Virus record (IMG/VR): IMGVR_UViG_3300032249_001164
Span: 1 to 64,000 of that record
DNA from: a virus
Length of the DNA: 64,000 nt
Strand: one strand, 5' to 3'
Shown: positions 24,172-33,196 of the stretch, piece after piece
Numbering within the stretch: the stretch's first letter is position 1
How the letters are laid out: each line of letters begins with the position of its first letter
Notes under the pieces: model-generated
The model's input: the letters and a program-made list of their open reading frames with translations, nothing else
The model's database searches: none
Told to the model about the DNA's origin: nothing
Position numbers and translations under genes: made by a program

Positions 24172-27100
24172 CAGCTAAGGCCTACCGCACGCCTAGCGCT
24201 TGGGCTGTTGCGATAACGCTTATGAGCAAGCTCGGCGCCGCGTTGCGCAGACTCCCTGCCGATTTGCTCAGCTTCTTCGCGAGTGACATAATCGACACTC
24301 CTAATTCTTACTGTCTCAAACTTCACGTCGATGGTTGCATTCATGCTGTCGCCTACTGTATCACCTGCAGACTTTAGATACGGCACGGCCAGGGCTGGCC
24401 CGCTGCGCCGATAGGGCACTTCCATTTCCGGGGTTGTAGCGGCTGCAGCTGAGCGCTGGTAGGGCACTTCCATTTCCGGGGTTGTAGCGGCTGCAGCTGA
24501 GCGCTGGTAGGGCACTTCCATGCCGCTGGCATCGACCCCCAGCCGGCCGTCAGGACCGCGCTTGAGGGGCATGATCGCTTCGGGGCCAGCCTCGCCCATC
24601 TCACCCATCTTCGTAACGCCGCCATCAGCGAATTGGAACAGGGTGGGAGAGCTGACGATCGAGTTGGTGAAGGTGCCGCCCTTGGCGAAGGCGGCGGTGC
24701 CATTAGCAAAGTAGGCGCCGTTTGCCGCAAAATTAGCACTAAGTGGCGTGACCGAGAAATCCCCCCAGTTAGATGGTGTCGCTTGAGCAGAGCCCGCCGA
24801 ACCGCCACTACTCCCCGCAACCGCCCCAAGCGCCTTGAGGATTGTCTGTAAAACAATCATTGCCATCTGTTTTGCTATAATTTCAGCCGCCATACTGAGA
24901 AATGCCTCGCCAGTGCTTTTGAAGAAAGAGGCGAGAGCCTCTTGGGCTGACATCGATCCGCTAATCAGGCCCTGGAAGGCTTGGGTAAATGCATTGCCGA
25001 TGCCGTCAGCAACTGTTATCGCTATATTACCTACATTAGTGAGTTCGGTAAGCTCTTCCTTTAGCTTGCCAATTTTTTCATCAATTTTTTCGCTGGGGGG
25101 CATGACAGACTTTTTGGCCACGCCCCTAGCTTCCTCTACGACCGTCGCCGCCCGCCCTTCCACCTTGTCGGCCAACTGATTCCTGAGATCGAGAATTGCC
25201 TGAAGTTTAGCTCTTAACTCTTCTTGTTTTTTGGTATCCTCAGTTGTTGCAACAAGGCTTGCCAATGTGGCTTCGGTCAAAGCAAAAGTAGAGTCAACAA
25301 GGCTTGGGTTCAGCTTGAGTCTTTCCAGCTCGCTCCTAACAGCTTGATTGGTACTGATCGTAAGGCCTGTTAAAACGCTGTTCAGGTCTCTTCTGATCTC
25401 AAGGATGCGCAACTCGCCTTCAATTATTTCCGGGGCAACCCCTTCAAGCGCTAGTCGATTGCGCTCTTTACGTTTTTGAATTTCAAGCTCAAGTTCTCGA
25501 TTTTGCTCTGTGTATTGCAGTATCGGAGCTAGGGTTTGCTGTTCAAGTGCAAAGCTGGCAGCCTCAGACTGAACAGCAAGCCTTTGCCTATCGGCAGCGG
25601 TGGCGCCTACGGTAGCTGCTTTAGTTTTTTCCACCAACTGAAGGTATTGCTGTAGTAGGTCATTGATACCAACAAGCCGTGGTGCGCCTGGAAGCTCAGG
25701 CATAGTCATGGTGCCCTTGAACACTGGAGCAGCGCCAACAGAAGTGGCCTGGCCGGCCCCAGCAGTGAGCCCCCTAACCATCCTTCCGTTCTTCCTGCTG
25801 AAATAGCCAACACCTGGCTGAAGGTAGGTGTCTATGTCTGGCTTGATGCCAGATACCACGCCTTGCACCTGCCCCCGTACCAGCATGTCGGCGCTTCGTC
25901 GTGCTGCTGCGGTTTCCCGGTTGCGTTGCAGCGCTCCGTTTGTTCCAGGTGAGTTAATATCAATACTGTTATGCGCCCCAAACGTGCGCCCAGAGGCATC
26001 GAACCTCCCTATCGTTTGTCCGCCAACAACTGACTGCCCCATTTTCACTGCGGCGGCAACATGGCTATAGGTGGCTTCCAGCTTGTTACCCAGATCGTCT
26101 AAGAACTGAACTACAACGTAATTGCCATTGTTTCCGGCTTTATTTATTTCGGTTACAACGCCGTTGTGATAACTACGCATTATATTATTCAGTGCAACTG
26201 GCATGTCAGCTCCATTTTGCCCTGATGCGTCAAGCCTGCCACTAATAGAACCGGGTAGCCTTGATGCACCAGTGCCATTAGTTGCCTGAACTGCTTGCCT
26301 GATGGCCGAAGCCTGGATAGCAGCATCATCTAGTCCGTTTTGCACTACAATTTGCTTCTTCTTTTCCAGGTCGATTTCCACTTCGTAGCGATACTTGGCC
26401 ATCGCTAAGCGATGATCCTCGGCTTGCACGGCATAATCGACAATCTGCCTCTCGATTTGAAGGCGAGCGCGAGAAACATCACGCGAAAATTCATCGCGCT
26501 GAATCGCCATCTGGGAAACTCGGTTTTCAACTTGGAGTTTGTAACGGCTAGCCTCTTGGTCTATTTTCTGTAGTTCTAGCTTGAGTTGTTTTTCGGCTTG
26601 CTGGAGATCGGCTTCGCCTTCGGCTCTGATACGCAGATAGTCTCTGGCGGCGTCAACCACTCCTTGGGCGATTGGATCCAGACCTGTGGATGCTTTCTGA
26701 AGCTGAAGGTCAAAAGCGTCGATTGCATTTTGCTGACGCTTCCTTTCATTTTCAATAAGCTTTTGCTCAAGCTCCTGTCGCTTGCCAAATACCTGATCTT
26801 CAACAGAGCGGCGAAATTCGGTCGCCTCGCGCTCCATATCAATTACACGCTTGCGAAGACCGTAAACAGTTTCTTCAGTGCTTAGGCGAAGATCGATTCC
26901 GCTGCGCTCAAATGCTATGCCTTGTTGGATGATAGAGCGAGCTTTTTCGGTTTTTTCAATTGTTTTATCAAGTGCCTGCAGCTCTTGTTCTGGAGTAGGT
27001 TTTCCGCCTTTGACTGTGGTTGGCTTGGCAAGAGGTCTGTAAAACTCAGCTAAGGCGGTTCGCTGCTTAGCGGCCTCTTCTTTGCTTATCCCGCCAAGCA

Positions 27101-30100
27101 AAGGTCCGAACGTAGTTCCAATCTGCTCCCTGGAATCTATTCCAATCAATCCGATCTCAAATCGATCCTTAGCTTTACCGCTGAGCCCCCCCAGCACATC
27201 TTTTGCAAGCTGTCTCGAACTAGATGATTGGTTGCTAACCGAAACAATACTGGTTACCCACTGCAGCAGTCCAGCCATTGGCCCAGCAAGCGCTGCCTGA
27301 AGCTGCAGGTTAAACTCAGCCCATGATTTACTCAATTTATAGGAAGCGTCGCCAAGATTCGTCAAATCATTGACGCCAGAGACGCCAATCTTCTTAATCA
27401 TCTCAGCTTGTATTTCAGCTGTGGCCTTGGCGGTTTCACCTGTTTCAATCAGCTTAGATATATAGTATTCTTGTTGACGGCTTGCAAACAGCCCGGCTGT
27501 TTTTAAACTCTCAAATCCTTCAATTGGATAGCCGAGCGCCTTACCCGTATCCTGTGCGGCCTGCGCCAAGGTGTCAAACACTGTGCCAAGGGCTGTGCCG
27601 GCCAGCGACAAGCCAAAGCCAAGGCCACCGCCAAGGAAGCCGCCACCGGCGCCACCAGCAAGGCCGCCAAGGGAAGCCCCAAGGCCCTGGCCAAACAGCA
27701 GTGGGAATGCACCACCGATCAGGCCCTCGCTGATCGCTCTGCCACCCCTAGGGCCAAACCGGCGAGTCAGGAAATCCGCATCAGGTGCGCGGCGCTCGAT
27801 CTGGCGATCAAGGTTGGCCGCCGTTTCACGTAATTGATTGTCAAGCCGATCGAATCCTTGGATAGTTGGATCAAGGACGGAACGGAATTCTTTTAAGACA
27901 GCGCTTAGTGCTTCCAGTTCAGCGGTTGAGGCCTTCGCGGGCTTGGCCAGTTCCGCGAGGCCCAGTAGCGCCTCAGGCCCCTGCTGGGCTGCTGCAGCTG
28001 CTCGGGAAGCCAGGTCGCTTCGCCCACCTGCCATTGACTTGCCTGTATTAAACTCGCGAGCAATCTTGTCGATCGCTTCGGCGGGAGATGCGCCGCCAAA
28101 AAAGTCTTGACGTGCGCGGCGAGCTTCTTGAAGTTTTTGCAGTGCCGCCTGAAGGCCAACACCAGGAAGCGCACCAGCTTTTAAGTCAATTGCCATTGCA
28201 CTGGCAAAATTCCTGGCAGCAACAACTTTGGACGCTAAGGTGGCAAGTTCTTGCTGACTAGCTTTATTGCGAAGTGACTGAATATCGCTAATAGCCTGCT
28301 CGATTTCCAGTTTTTGACTAGAAACAGTTACACCCTTGCCTTCAAGGGTAATAAGCTGACTTAGGCCGCCTCTCGCCAAATTGAGCAGCCTCTCTCTCCT
28401 GGCTTCCAACTGCTGCGCAGTCGTTTCGGTTGCTTTATTGCCACTGCTATTACCGCCGTAGCTATCATTCAGTATTGCTTCATTTTTGCGATAGCGACCA
28501 GAAGCGTTGAAAACACGTATACCTTCTCCTATTGCTTTTGTATTGGCTATGGTCAGACTAAGTTCATTATTTTTTATCTGGTTAATAAGATTGCTCAGGT
28601 TTACTTTTTCACCAAGAAACTGAACGCCCTTCTTTTCTTCGATTGCGTACCGATTTTGTATGTCTCGAAGAGCTGAAAGCTGATTCATCATTATCCCTTG
28701 CGCTTTATTCCTTTCTTGCAAGCTTTCCGCGCCCATGTCCTGCCGCATGTCTTTGGCCTTCTCAAAAGCAAGGCCCCACGACGATTCTGTAAGCTTCTTC
28801 TTGGTGGTGCCTGCTTGCATGGCAGTTTCAAGCCCTAGCTGCTTGCTTATCTCCTTGGTAATCATCTGAGCGCTTTCGAGTCTATTTTCGTAAAGCTCGT
28901 TTCTTGCCTGGTCAATACCAAAGGAGAGAGCAAGTTTTTGAGCTTCTGGGATGGAAGCCTTGCCGATGCTCGTCAGAATTTCTTCAGTTTTTTGATAAGT
29001 GTCGTTAATTTCAATTGCGTACTTTTGCTGAGCAGCCAAGTCGTTAATCTTTTTACTTGGGCCGCCAACAGCTCCACGTAGAACATCGGCTATTTTGCCG
29101 TCAATCTTGGCTTGGCTTTGAGATATGCCGAGACGAGCGCGGGCATCCTTCAACTCCTTGGCAACCAAGTCAACGGATTGTTTGCTCGTTGGTATTTGGC
29201 CGGATTTAATATCAGCTATTAGCTTCTCAACCCTAGCCTTGTTTTGTGAAACGTCAACACCATCAATTTCAACCTCTACAAGTCTTTTTTGAAGTTTTTC
29301 AAGTTGTAGGGTCTGAGAGGAGAGTTGTTTGCTGGCACCATTGCCTTCTACCGCAGCTTTCAGCCTGTCGTCGAAGTCTTTCAGGCTACTCTGCTCTGTT
29401 CCAGGAACAGTAGATAGTTTTTTTAGGAGTTCGTCGGTACCCCGCTCGATGTTTGATAGATCCGCCAGGTATTCGTCCAAGGCCCCTGTTAACTTACCTC
29501 TATCGTAGCTGGCCTGCAGTTTCTGAGCATTTCGCTCTGCCTTTTCTGTGTACTTTTTTAAATCGTTAAAAGCTTTTGAGCCTCTCTCAAACTCCCGGTC
29601 AGCAGCCTTTCTTTCTTCTTCGGCGATTCGATTCTTTGCTGCCGGAGAGCCCGGAACCAAGTCCCCTCCCGTTAGCTTGCCGGTGATAGGCAGGAAGTCC
29701 TTACCAGGAACGCCGAAGAACTGGGGTGGCTTGGGTTTTGCAAGATCTACCGCAGCTTTGAGCTGCCGTTCAATCAAGCGTGTCATCTCCCTCGAATCTT
29801 CCAGCCTATTTTCGATTAGTGCATTTACCGCTCTTTCTGCACGCTCTCTCAGGTCTACCTTCTGATCGCCAGAAAGCCTGGAAGAGTTAATTTTATCAAT
29901 TAAATCGTTTTGCTTTCCAAAAACATCGTTAATATCTTTTTGTCTTTTTTCCTGAACTTTTTGCTCTCTATCCTCAAACCTTTGCCGCTGAGTAACAGCC
30001 TGCAAGCTACCAAGGCGGCTGGAAGGGGCATCAACAATGCCAAGCTGAGCGCTTCGCATTTCTTCGTTTGCCCTGGCGATCCCTTCCTCAAGAGCCCGGT

Positions 30101-31505
30101 ACTCAATGCTAAGCGCTGGAACCAATGTTTTCAGGTTTTGCAGCATGTTGATGTAGCTGCCGAGGGCTGCTTCACTTGCGCCAGTGGCGATGGTTGGCAT
30201 CTCCGTGAGCACTTGGCCAACCATGCTTCTGGCGCCGGCTACATCGGATGCTCGCCTCAATCCTTCCGGTATACTCGAACCACCGCCGCCGGAAAAACCA
30301 GCAGCAAGGGCTGTGAACGTATTCTGCTGCGCTCTTGCAAGCTTGATCGACGCCATCTCAGCCGCAACCGTAAATCGATTGTAAGCTGTGCTAGCAATTG
30401 CAGAATTGTTTGCAATTAGTGCGAGCGACTCGGCCTGTGCTTGAATCTGATTGAGAGAAGCCGAAAGCCCAGTTTGGTTAGCTGGGTTGCGGTTCGCCAT
30501 CATTCGGCTTACGGATTCCTGGTTTCTGGCAATAACCCTGCCCAGTCCCCCGGCTCTCGTCTCAAGACTGGCAAGATTTGCTTCCTGAGCCGCAATCTCA
30601 CTGGCAACTTCCCCTCTTCTTGCGTTCCTCTGTTGCCTTAGTATGTTCTCCTGTTGAATTCGCTGAGATTCAGCCGCTTGTTGAGCCACCTGGGCCATAC
30701 CAGCCGGCGACGTAAGCTCTCTTTGGCTAACAGGGCGAACAGGTATGTCAATGGCCACCTCGGTGCTACCAAGTTGACGCAATTGCGCCCTAAGGCTGTT
30801 TAATGAAGTTTCTGCTTGTTCAATCTGGTTTCTTAGATCACCAAAGGCAGCAACCTGGCGTGGCAGTGTTCTGTCTGTCAGTCCAGACTCTCTCGTAGAT
30901 CTCCTGAGAGAGTCCCCATATCTGTTGTACTCTCTTGCTAAAGCATTAACAGCGTTTGCAGCGGACAGGGTTTGGTTTACATCTATCAAGCCACTAGCAG
31001 CTGAAATTGCGTTTCTAGTCGCCTGTCTGATCTGATTAAGCCTTGACTGTAGTGTCGTCGCTGACGCCGAAGCCTCCGCCATTCGGTCGCCAAATTGTTC
31101 CGCTTGGCCGGCGCTTTCACGTAAAGCATCTCTCAGTTCACTTACTCGCCTACTTGCCAGCTCGTCTCGCCTACCAAGCCTCACAAGCTCTTTCTCCGTT
31201 GACGCTGCTTTTTCAATTGCCCGCTGTTGAGACAACTGCGCCTGCGTCAACCTTTCAATCGCTTGCCTTTGTTGCAATAGTATTTGATTCCTGTCCCTGC
31301 CAAGATCATTCGCTCTTGCGGCGGAACCTTCCATTACAGCCGCAAGACTATTTGCGCGTCTCTGTAAATTTGCAGGCCCAACATCAAGTGTTCTGCTGTT
31401 AATTCTGTCAACTGCGCTTTGCAGTTGATTTACGTCTTGAACTAATTTGTTTACAGCGTTCGACCCCCTTACAACAAGATCGATAGTTGCTTGGGTGCTG
31501 GCCAC
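24171..31505 (-). CDS. Tape measure protein
   Basis: A 2444-aa protein from a GTG at 31505, the longest gene in the window, as expected for a tape measure. Long charged coiled-coil stretches fill residues 1-1250 and 1450-1700. A hydrophobic Gly/Ala-rich segment (about 1265-1310, FPLLFGQGLGASLGGLAGGA) is the likely membrane-interacting part. Residues about 1780-1850 (GNYVVVQFLDDLGNKLEATY, SHVAAAVKMGQSVVGGQTIG, GAHNSIDINSPG) resemble an M23 peptidase core. Residues 2332-2364 hold a perfect tandem repeat (MEVPYQRSAAAATTPE). It sets tail length and may help DNA entry. A terminator-like hairpin lies just upstream (31547-31571). Confidence 0.92.
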   Translation of the reverse strand: MASTQATIDLVVRGSNAVNKLVQDVNQLQSAVDRINSRTLDVGPANLQRRANSLAAVMEGSAARANDLGRDRNQILLQQRQAIERLTQAQLSQQRAIEKAASTEKELVRLGRRDELASRRVSELRDALRESAGQAEQFGDRMAEASASATTLQSRLNQIRQATRNAISAASGLIDVNQTLSAANAVNALAREYNRYGDSLRRSTRESGLTDRTLPRQVAAFGDLRNQIEQAETSLNSLRAQLRQLGSTEVAIDIPVRPVSQRELTSPAGMAQVAQQAAESQRIQQENILRQQRNARRGEVASEIAAQEANLASLETRAGGLGRVIARNQESVSRMMANRNPANQTGLSASLNQIQAQAESLALIANNSAIASTAYNRFTVAAEMASIKLARAQQNTFTALAAGFSGGGGSSIPEGLRRASDVAGARSMVGQVLTEMPTIATGASEAALGSYINMLQNLKTLVPALSIEYRALEEGIARANEEMRSAQLGIVDAPSSRLGSLQAVTQRQRFEDREQKVQEKRQKDINDVFGKQNDLIDKINSSRLSGDQKVDLRERAERAVNALIENRLEDSREMTRLIERQLKAAVDLAKPKPPQFFGVPGKDFLPITGKLTGGDLVPGSPAAKNRIAEEERKAADREFERGSKAFNDLKKYTEKAERNAQKLQASYDRGKLTGALDEYLADLSNIERGTDELLKKLSTVPGTEQSSLKDFDDRLKAAVEGNGASKQLSSQTLQLEKLQKRLVEVEIDGVDVSQNKARVEKLIADIKSGQIPTSKQSVDLVAKELKDARARLGISQSQAKIDGKIADVLRGAVGGPSKKINDLAAQQKYAIEINDTYQKTEEILTSIGKASIPEAQKLALSFGIDQARNELYENRLESAQMITKEISKQLGLETAMQAGTTKKKLTESSWGLAFEKAKDMRQDMGAESLQERNKAQGIMMNQLSALRDIQNRYAIEEKKGVQFLGEKVNLSNLINQIKNNELSLTIANTKAIGEGIRVFNASGRYRKNEAILNDSYGGNSSGNKATETTAQQLEARRERLLNLARGGLSQLITLEGKGVTVSSQKLEIEQAISDIQSLRNKASQQELATLASKVVAARNFASAMAIDLKAGALPGVGLQAALQKLQEARRARQDFFGGASPAEAIDKIAREFNTGKSMAGGRSDLASRAAAAAQQGPEALLGLAELAKPAKASTAELEALSAVLKEFRSVLDPTIQGFDRLDNQLRETAANLDRQIERRAPDADFLTRRFGPRGGRAISEGLIGGAFPLLFGQGLGASLGGLAGGAGGGFLGGGLGFGLSLAGTALGTVFDTLAQAAQDTGKALGYPIEGFESLKTAGLFASRQQEYYISKLIETGETAKATAEIQAEMIKKIGVSGVNDLTNLGDASYKLSKSWAEFNLQLQAALAGPMAGLLQWVTSIVSVSNQSSSSRQLAKDVLGGLSGKAKDRFEIGLIGIDSREQIGTTFGPLLGGISKEEAAKQRTALAEFYRPLAKPTTVKGGKPTPEQELQALDKTIEKTEKARSIIQQGIAFERSGIDLRLSTEETVYGLRKRVIDMEREATEFRRSVEDQVFGKRQELEQKLIENERKRQQNAIDAFDLQLQKASTGLDPIAQGVVDAARDYLRIRAEGEADLQQAEKQLKLELQKIDQEASRYKLQVENRVSQMAIQRDEFSRDVSRARLQIERQIVDYAVQAEDHRLAMAKYRYEVEIDLEKKKQIVVQNGLDDAAIQASAIRQAVQATNGTGASRLPGSISGRLDASGQNGADMPVALNNIMRSYHNGVVTEINKAGNNGNYVVVQFLDDLGNKLEATYSHVAAAVKMGQSVVGGQTIGRFDASGRTFGAHNSIDINSPGTNGALQRNRETAAARRSADMLVRGQVQGVVSGIKPDIDTYLQPGVGYFSRKNGRMVRGLTAGAGQATSVGAAPVFKGTMTMPELPGAPRLVGINDLLQQYLQLVEKTKAATVGATAADRQRLAVQSEAASFALEQQTLAPILQYTEQNRELELEIQKRKERNRLALEGVAPEIIEGELRILEIRRDLNSVLTGLTISTNQAVRSELERLKLNPSLVDSTFALTEATLASLVATTEDTKKQEELRAKLQAILDLRNQLADKVEGRAATVVEEARGVAKKSVMPPSEKIDEKIGKLKEELTELTNVGNIAITVADGIGNAFTQAFQGLISGSMSAQEALASFFKSTGEAFLSMAAEIIAKQMAMIVLQTILKALGAVAGSSGGSAGSAQATPSNWGDFSVTPLSANFAANGAYFANGTAAFAKGGTFTNSIVSSPTLFQFADGGVTKMGEMGEAGPEAIMPLKRGPDGRLGVDASGMEVPYQRSAAAATTPEMEVPYQRSAAAATTPEMEVPYRRSGPALAVPYLKSAGDTVGDSMNATIDVKFETVRIRSVDYVTREEAEQIGRESAQRGAELAHKRYRNSPSARRAVGLS
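24413..24521. repeat. 48-bp tandem repeat inside the tape measure gene
   Basis: Two identical 48-bp units (24413-24460 and 24461-24508) plus the first 13 bp of a third. They encode the 16-aa unit MEVPYQRSAAAATTPE on the minus strand. The exact identity of the copies points to a recent duplication or slippage event, so the copy number may vary between related phages. Confidence 0.9.
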
Positions 31506-31546
31506 GTCTCAAGGCTTCTTCGTGAACCAAGTCTAGCCATAGCCAG

Positions 31547-31571
31547 AAAAAAGCCGCCCATGCGGACGGCT
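31547..31571 (-). terminator. Terminator or attenuator between tail chaperones and tape measure
   Basis: On the minus strand the hairpin AGCCGTCC-GCAT-GGGCGGCT (one G-U pair) is followed by a run of U's. It lies 14 nt after the T-like chaperone stop (31585) and about 42 nt before the tape measure start, so it probably lowers tape-measure transcription relative to the chaperones. Confidence 0.7.
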
Positions 31572-31584
31572 AGCAAGCACGAAC

Positions 31585-31740
31585 TCAGCGCCTCCCTTTG
31601 GTCTTCTTGATCTTCTCCATCTCCTCCCTTTGGAGTTTTGCCTTTCGTTCAAAGTGAAGACTCCAGAGGATCATCTCTTCTTCAGTCATACGAGACTTTA
31701 GATCAAACAAAGTGAGGTGAAGGCTCTCCGCCAAGCTCAT
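31585..31740 (-). CDS. Tail assembly chaperone T-like extension
   Basis: A 51-codon frame from the ATG at 31740, MSLAESLHLTLFDLKSRMTE. The pattern 'L-A-E-S-L ... M-T-E-E-E-M-x-L-W-x-x-x-F-E' followed by a basic helix is like the T domain of lambda-type GT chaperones. The same frame is open upstream to 31785, inside the G-like gene, so it may be reached by frameshifting rather than (or besides) its own ATG. Sits directly before the tape measure gene, the conserved place for this protein. Confidence 0.75.
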   Translation of the reverse strand: MSLAESLHLTLFDLKSRMTEEEMILWSLHFERKAKLQREEMEKIKKTKGRR

Positions 31741-31771
31741 CTGGAACTGAAGCCTACTGTCCGCTTCAAAT

Positions 31772-32161
31772 TCAATCCTTAGCGCTTTTCATATCTGGTT
31801 GTTTATCACCGGACTCGCCGCGAGGCTTAAGAACGCAAAGAATTAGTTTCTGAAGGTCTTCGTCTTCAACTTCGCATTTCAGGACGGGAATGTCCCCAGC
31901 CTTAAAAATTCGTTCGCCATTTTCATTCAGGGCTTTGTTGATCAGCAACTGCATTGCAAAATCATTGGCGCCGTCAGTCTTAGCGTCTTTTTGCGCTTGT
32001 TCTCGCTCAATCGCTTTCAAGGGGGCAGCGTAGAAACTGAACTCACTGCCATCAGCGAGAGTGACTTCCTGCTTGATTGGCGTGAAATTGGCAGCCTTGA
32101 TCAGAGTGTCAATTGCCCGACCGAAACCAGGGGTTGCAGCGGGGGTCGAAGTGGTGGCCAT
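31772..32161 (-). CDS. Tail assembly chaperone G-like
   Basis: A 129-aa protein, MATTSTPAATPGFGRAIDTL. Strand-rich EVTLADGSEFSFYAAPLKA and helix REQAQKDAKTDGANDFAMQL then LNENGERIFKAGDIPVLKC match phage tail assembly chaperones. These proteins coat the tape measure before tube assembly. The end KPRGESGDKQPDMKSAKD overlaps another open frame that leads into the T-like protein, the usual place for a programmed frameshift. Confidence 0.85.
   Translation of the reverse strand: MATTSTPAATPGFGRAIDTLIKAANFTPIKQEVTLADGSEFSFYAAPLKAIEREQAQKDAKTDGANDFAMQLLINKALNENGERIFKAGDIPVLKCEVEDEDLQKLILCVLKPRGESGDKQPDMKSAKD
31784..31792 (-). promoter_or_regulatory. Candidate programmed frameshift site (G to GT)
   Basis: Minus-strand ATG AAA AGC (31792-31784) at the end of the G-like gene. 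The frame that encodes the T-like protein is open from just after this site (last stop in that frame, TGA, overlaps ATG AAA). Moving from the G frame to the T frame needs +1 (skip one A) or -2 (re-read AAA) slippage on the A-AAA run; the more usual -1 shift leads to a stop within four codons. Frameshifting of tail chaperones is widely conserved in long-tailed phages. Confidence 0.5.
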
Positions 32162-32322
32162 AGGAAACTCGTAACGTGCGGACTCTACCGCTTAGGTGAG
32201 CTGAAGTCAATTCGAGGTGGATTAGAGAATTCCACCCCAAGCAAGCGTAGCTCAGTTAGCGCTGCCGTGTTTAGCCGTAAATACAAGCTTTTGCTACCAC
32301 AGGTCAACAAAGTTATTTGGCC

Positions 32323-32347
32323 AATAAAAAACCCTGCCGAAGCAGGG
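32323..32347 (-). terminator. Strong terminator after the major tail protein gene
   Basis: Minus strand: GCCCTGC-TTCG-GCAGGG followed by TTTTTTATTGG. A UUCG-type tetraloop closes the stem and a six-U tract follows. It lies about 20 nt after the major tail protein stop and should limit transcription into the chaperone genes. The rest of the gap 32162-32367 has no gene I can support. Confidence 0.85.
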
Positions 32348-32367
32348 CATCGCAGTTGCTGATTGAA

Positions 32368-33138
32368 TCAGGTGGTGGCAAAGTCAAAGTTTACATTGTC
32401 GAATGGTCGGAAGTTGATGGCCACCGACTGAGCATCATCTGGATTCACGTTCAGTGAAGCCGAGGTAAGTACAATGTCCATCTCAATAGAGCGTGACTTG
32501 GCATCATCGACAACGCCAGCGGATTCAATCCGTTCAACATATAGTTTTACCTGAGCACCAATTTGCTTGCGCAGTAACACGTCCTGAACCATGCGATTAG
32601 CCATGGCCAAGTCTTCATCCGTCATATAGATATTGGCACTGCCATTTGCGTCACCAAAACCAGAAATATAGTTTCGGAAAGGCGCAAACTGTCCAAGAGT
32701 TTTACCAATAGTTGTAACATCGATTTCCGCCCGGCTGAACTCAATGGTCCAGTCCCGGCACTCCGCAACAACAGCGAGGCTACCATAAAATATCTCGAAC
32801 CTGTTGGGAGCTGCAAGAGTTCCGGCGCTTGTCAGCGTTACGATAGGAGACAGTGTTGCGCTACTGGAAACCGTCAGCACGCCGGTTGAACTGTTGTAGC
32901 CAATGACGTAGTAGGTGGTGCCAGCGGTGATACCAGCAGGAAGAGTGCCAGTGCCAATGGCGCCTGTCAGTGCATTGCGAATCCTGAACTGAACAGGATC
33001 GCCGGGCTTGAAGTTAAAGTTGACGCCAACGTTGAATAAAGCAGTAGCAAAAGTAACGTCAGACGTGCCAAACGTAGCAAGCGTACCGGCGGGCTTGTAG
33101 TAAAAGGCGCCGGAAACGCCAGACAAAACGGTAGACAT
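32368..33138 (-). CDS. Major tail protein (tail tube)
   Basis: A 256-aa protein, MSTVLSGVSGAFYYKPAGTL. The C-terminal half carries the tube fold: CRDWTIEFSRAEIDVTTIGK, LGQFAPFRNYISGFGDANGS, NRMVQDVLLRKQIGAQVKLY and SMEMDIVLT-like SRSIEMDIVLTSASLNV. Residues about 50-120 (DPVQFRIRNALTGAIGTGTL ... TYYVIGYNSSTGVLTVSSSA) form an inserted beta domain absent from the two shorter relatives at 18850 and 17813. Followed by a strong terminator, as fits a highly expressed structural gene. Confidence 0.85.
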   Translation of the reverse strand: MSTVLSGVSGAFYYKPAGTLATFGTSDVTFATALFNVGVNFNFKPGDPVQFRIRNALTGAIGTGTLPAGITAGTTYYVIGYNSSTGVLTVSSSATLSPIVTLTSAGTLAAPNRFEIFYGSLAVVAECRDWTIEFSRAEIDVTTIGKTLGQFAPFRNYISGFGDANGSANIYMTDEDLAMANRMVQDVLLRKQIGAQVKLYVERIESAGVVDDAKSRSIEMDIVLTSASLNVNPDDAQSVAINFRPFDNVNFDFATT

Positions 33139-33196
33139 CGTGGGTCGGGGGGTAGTGGCTTGGCGGGCACTGCCCAGCTAGACACAGGTTAGCGAC

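Noticed and set aside
24374-24856. A 160-codon frame opposite or out of phase within the tape measure gene
   Set aside because: It is an alternate frame of the tape measure repeat region with no independent start signal.
32235-32300. tRNA-like string (GCGTAGCTCAGTTAG)
   Set aside because: It resembles a tRNA D-arm, but no matching acceptor stem, anticodon arm or T-arm (TTCGA-type) could be drawn.
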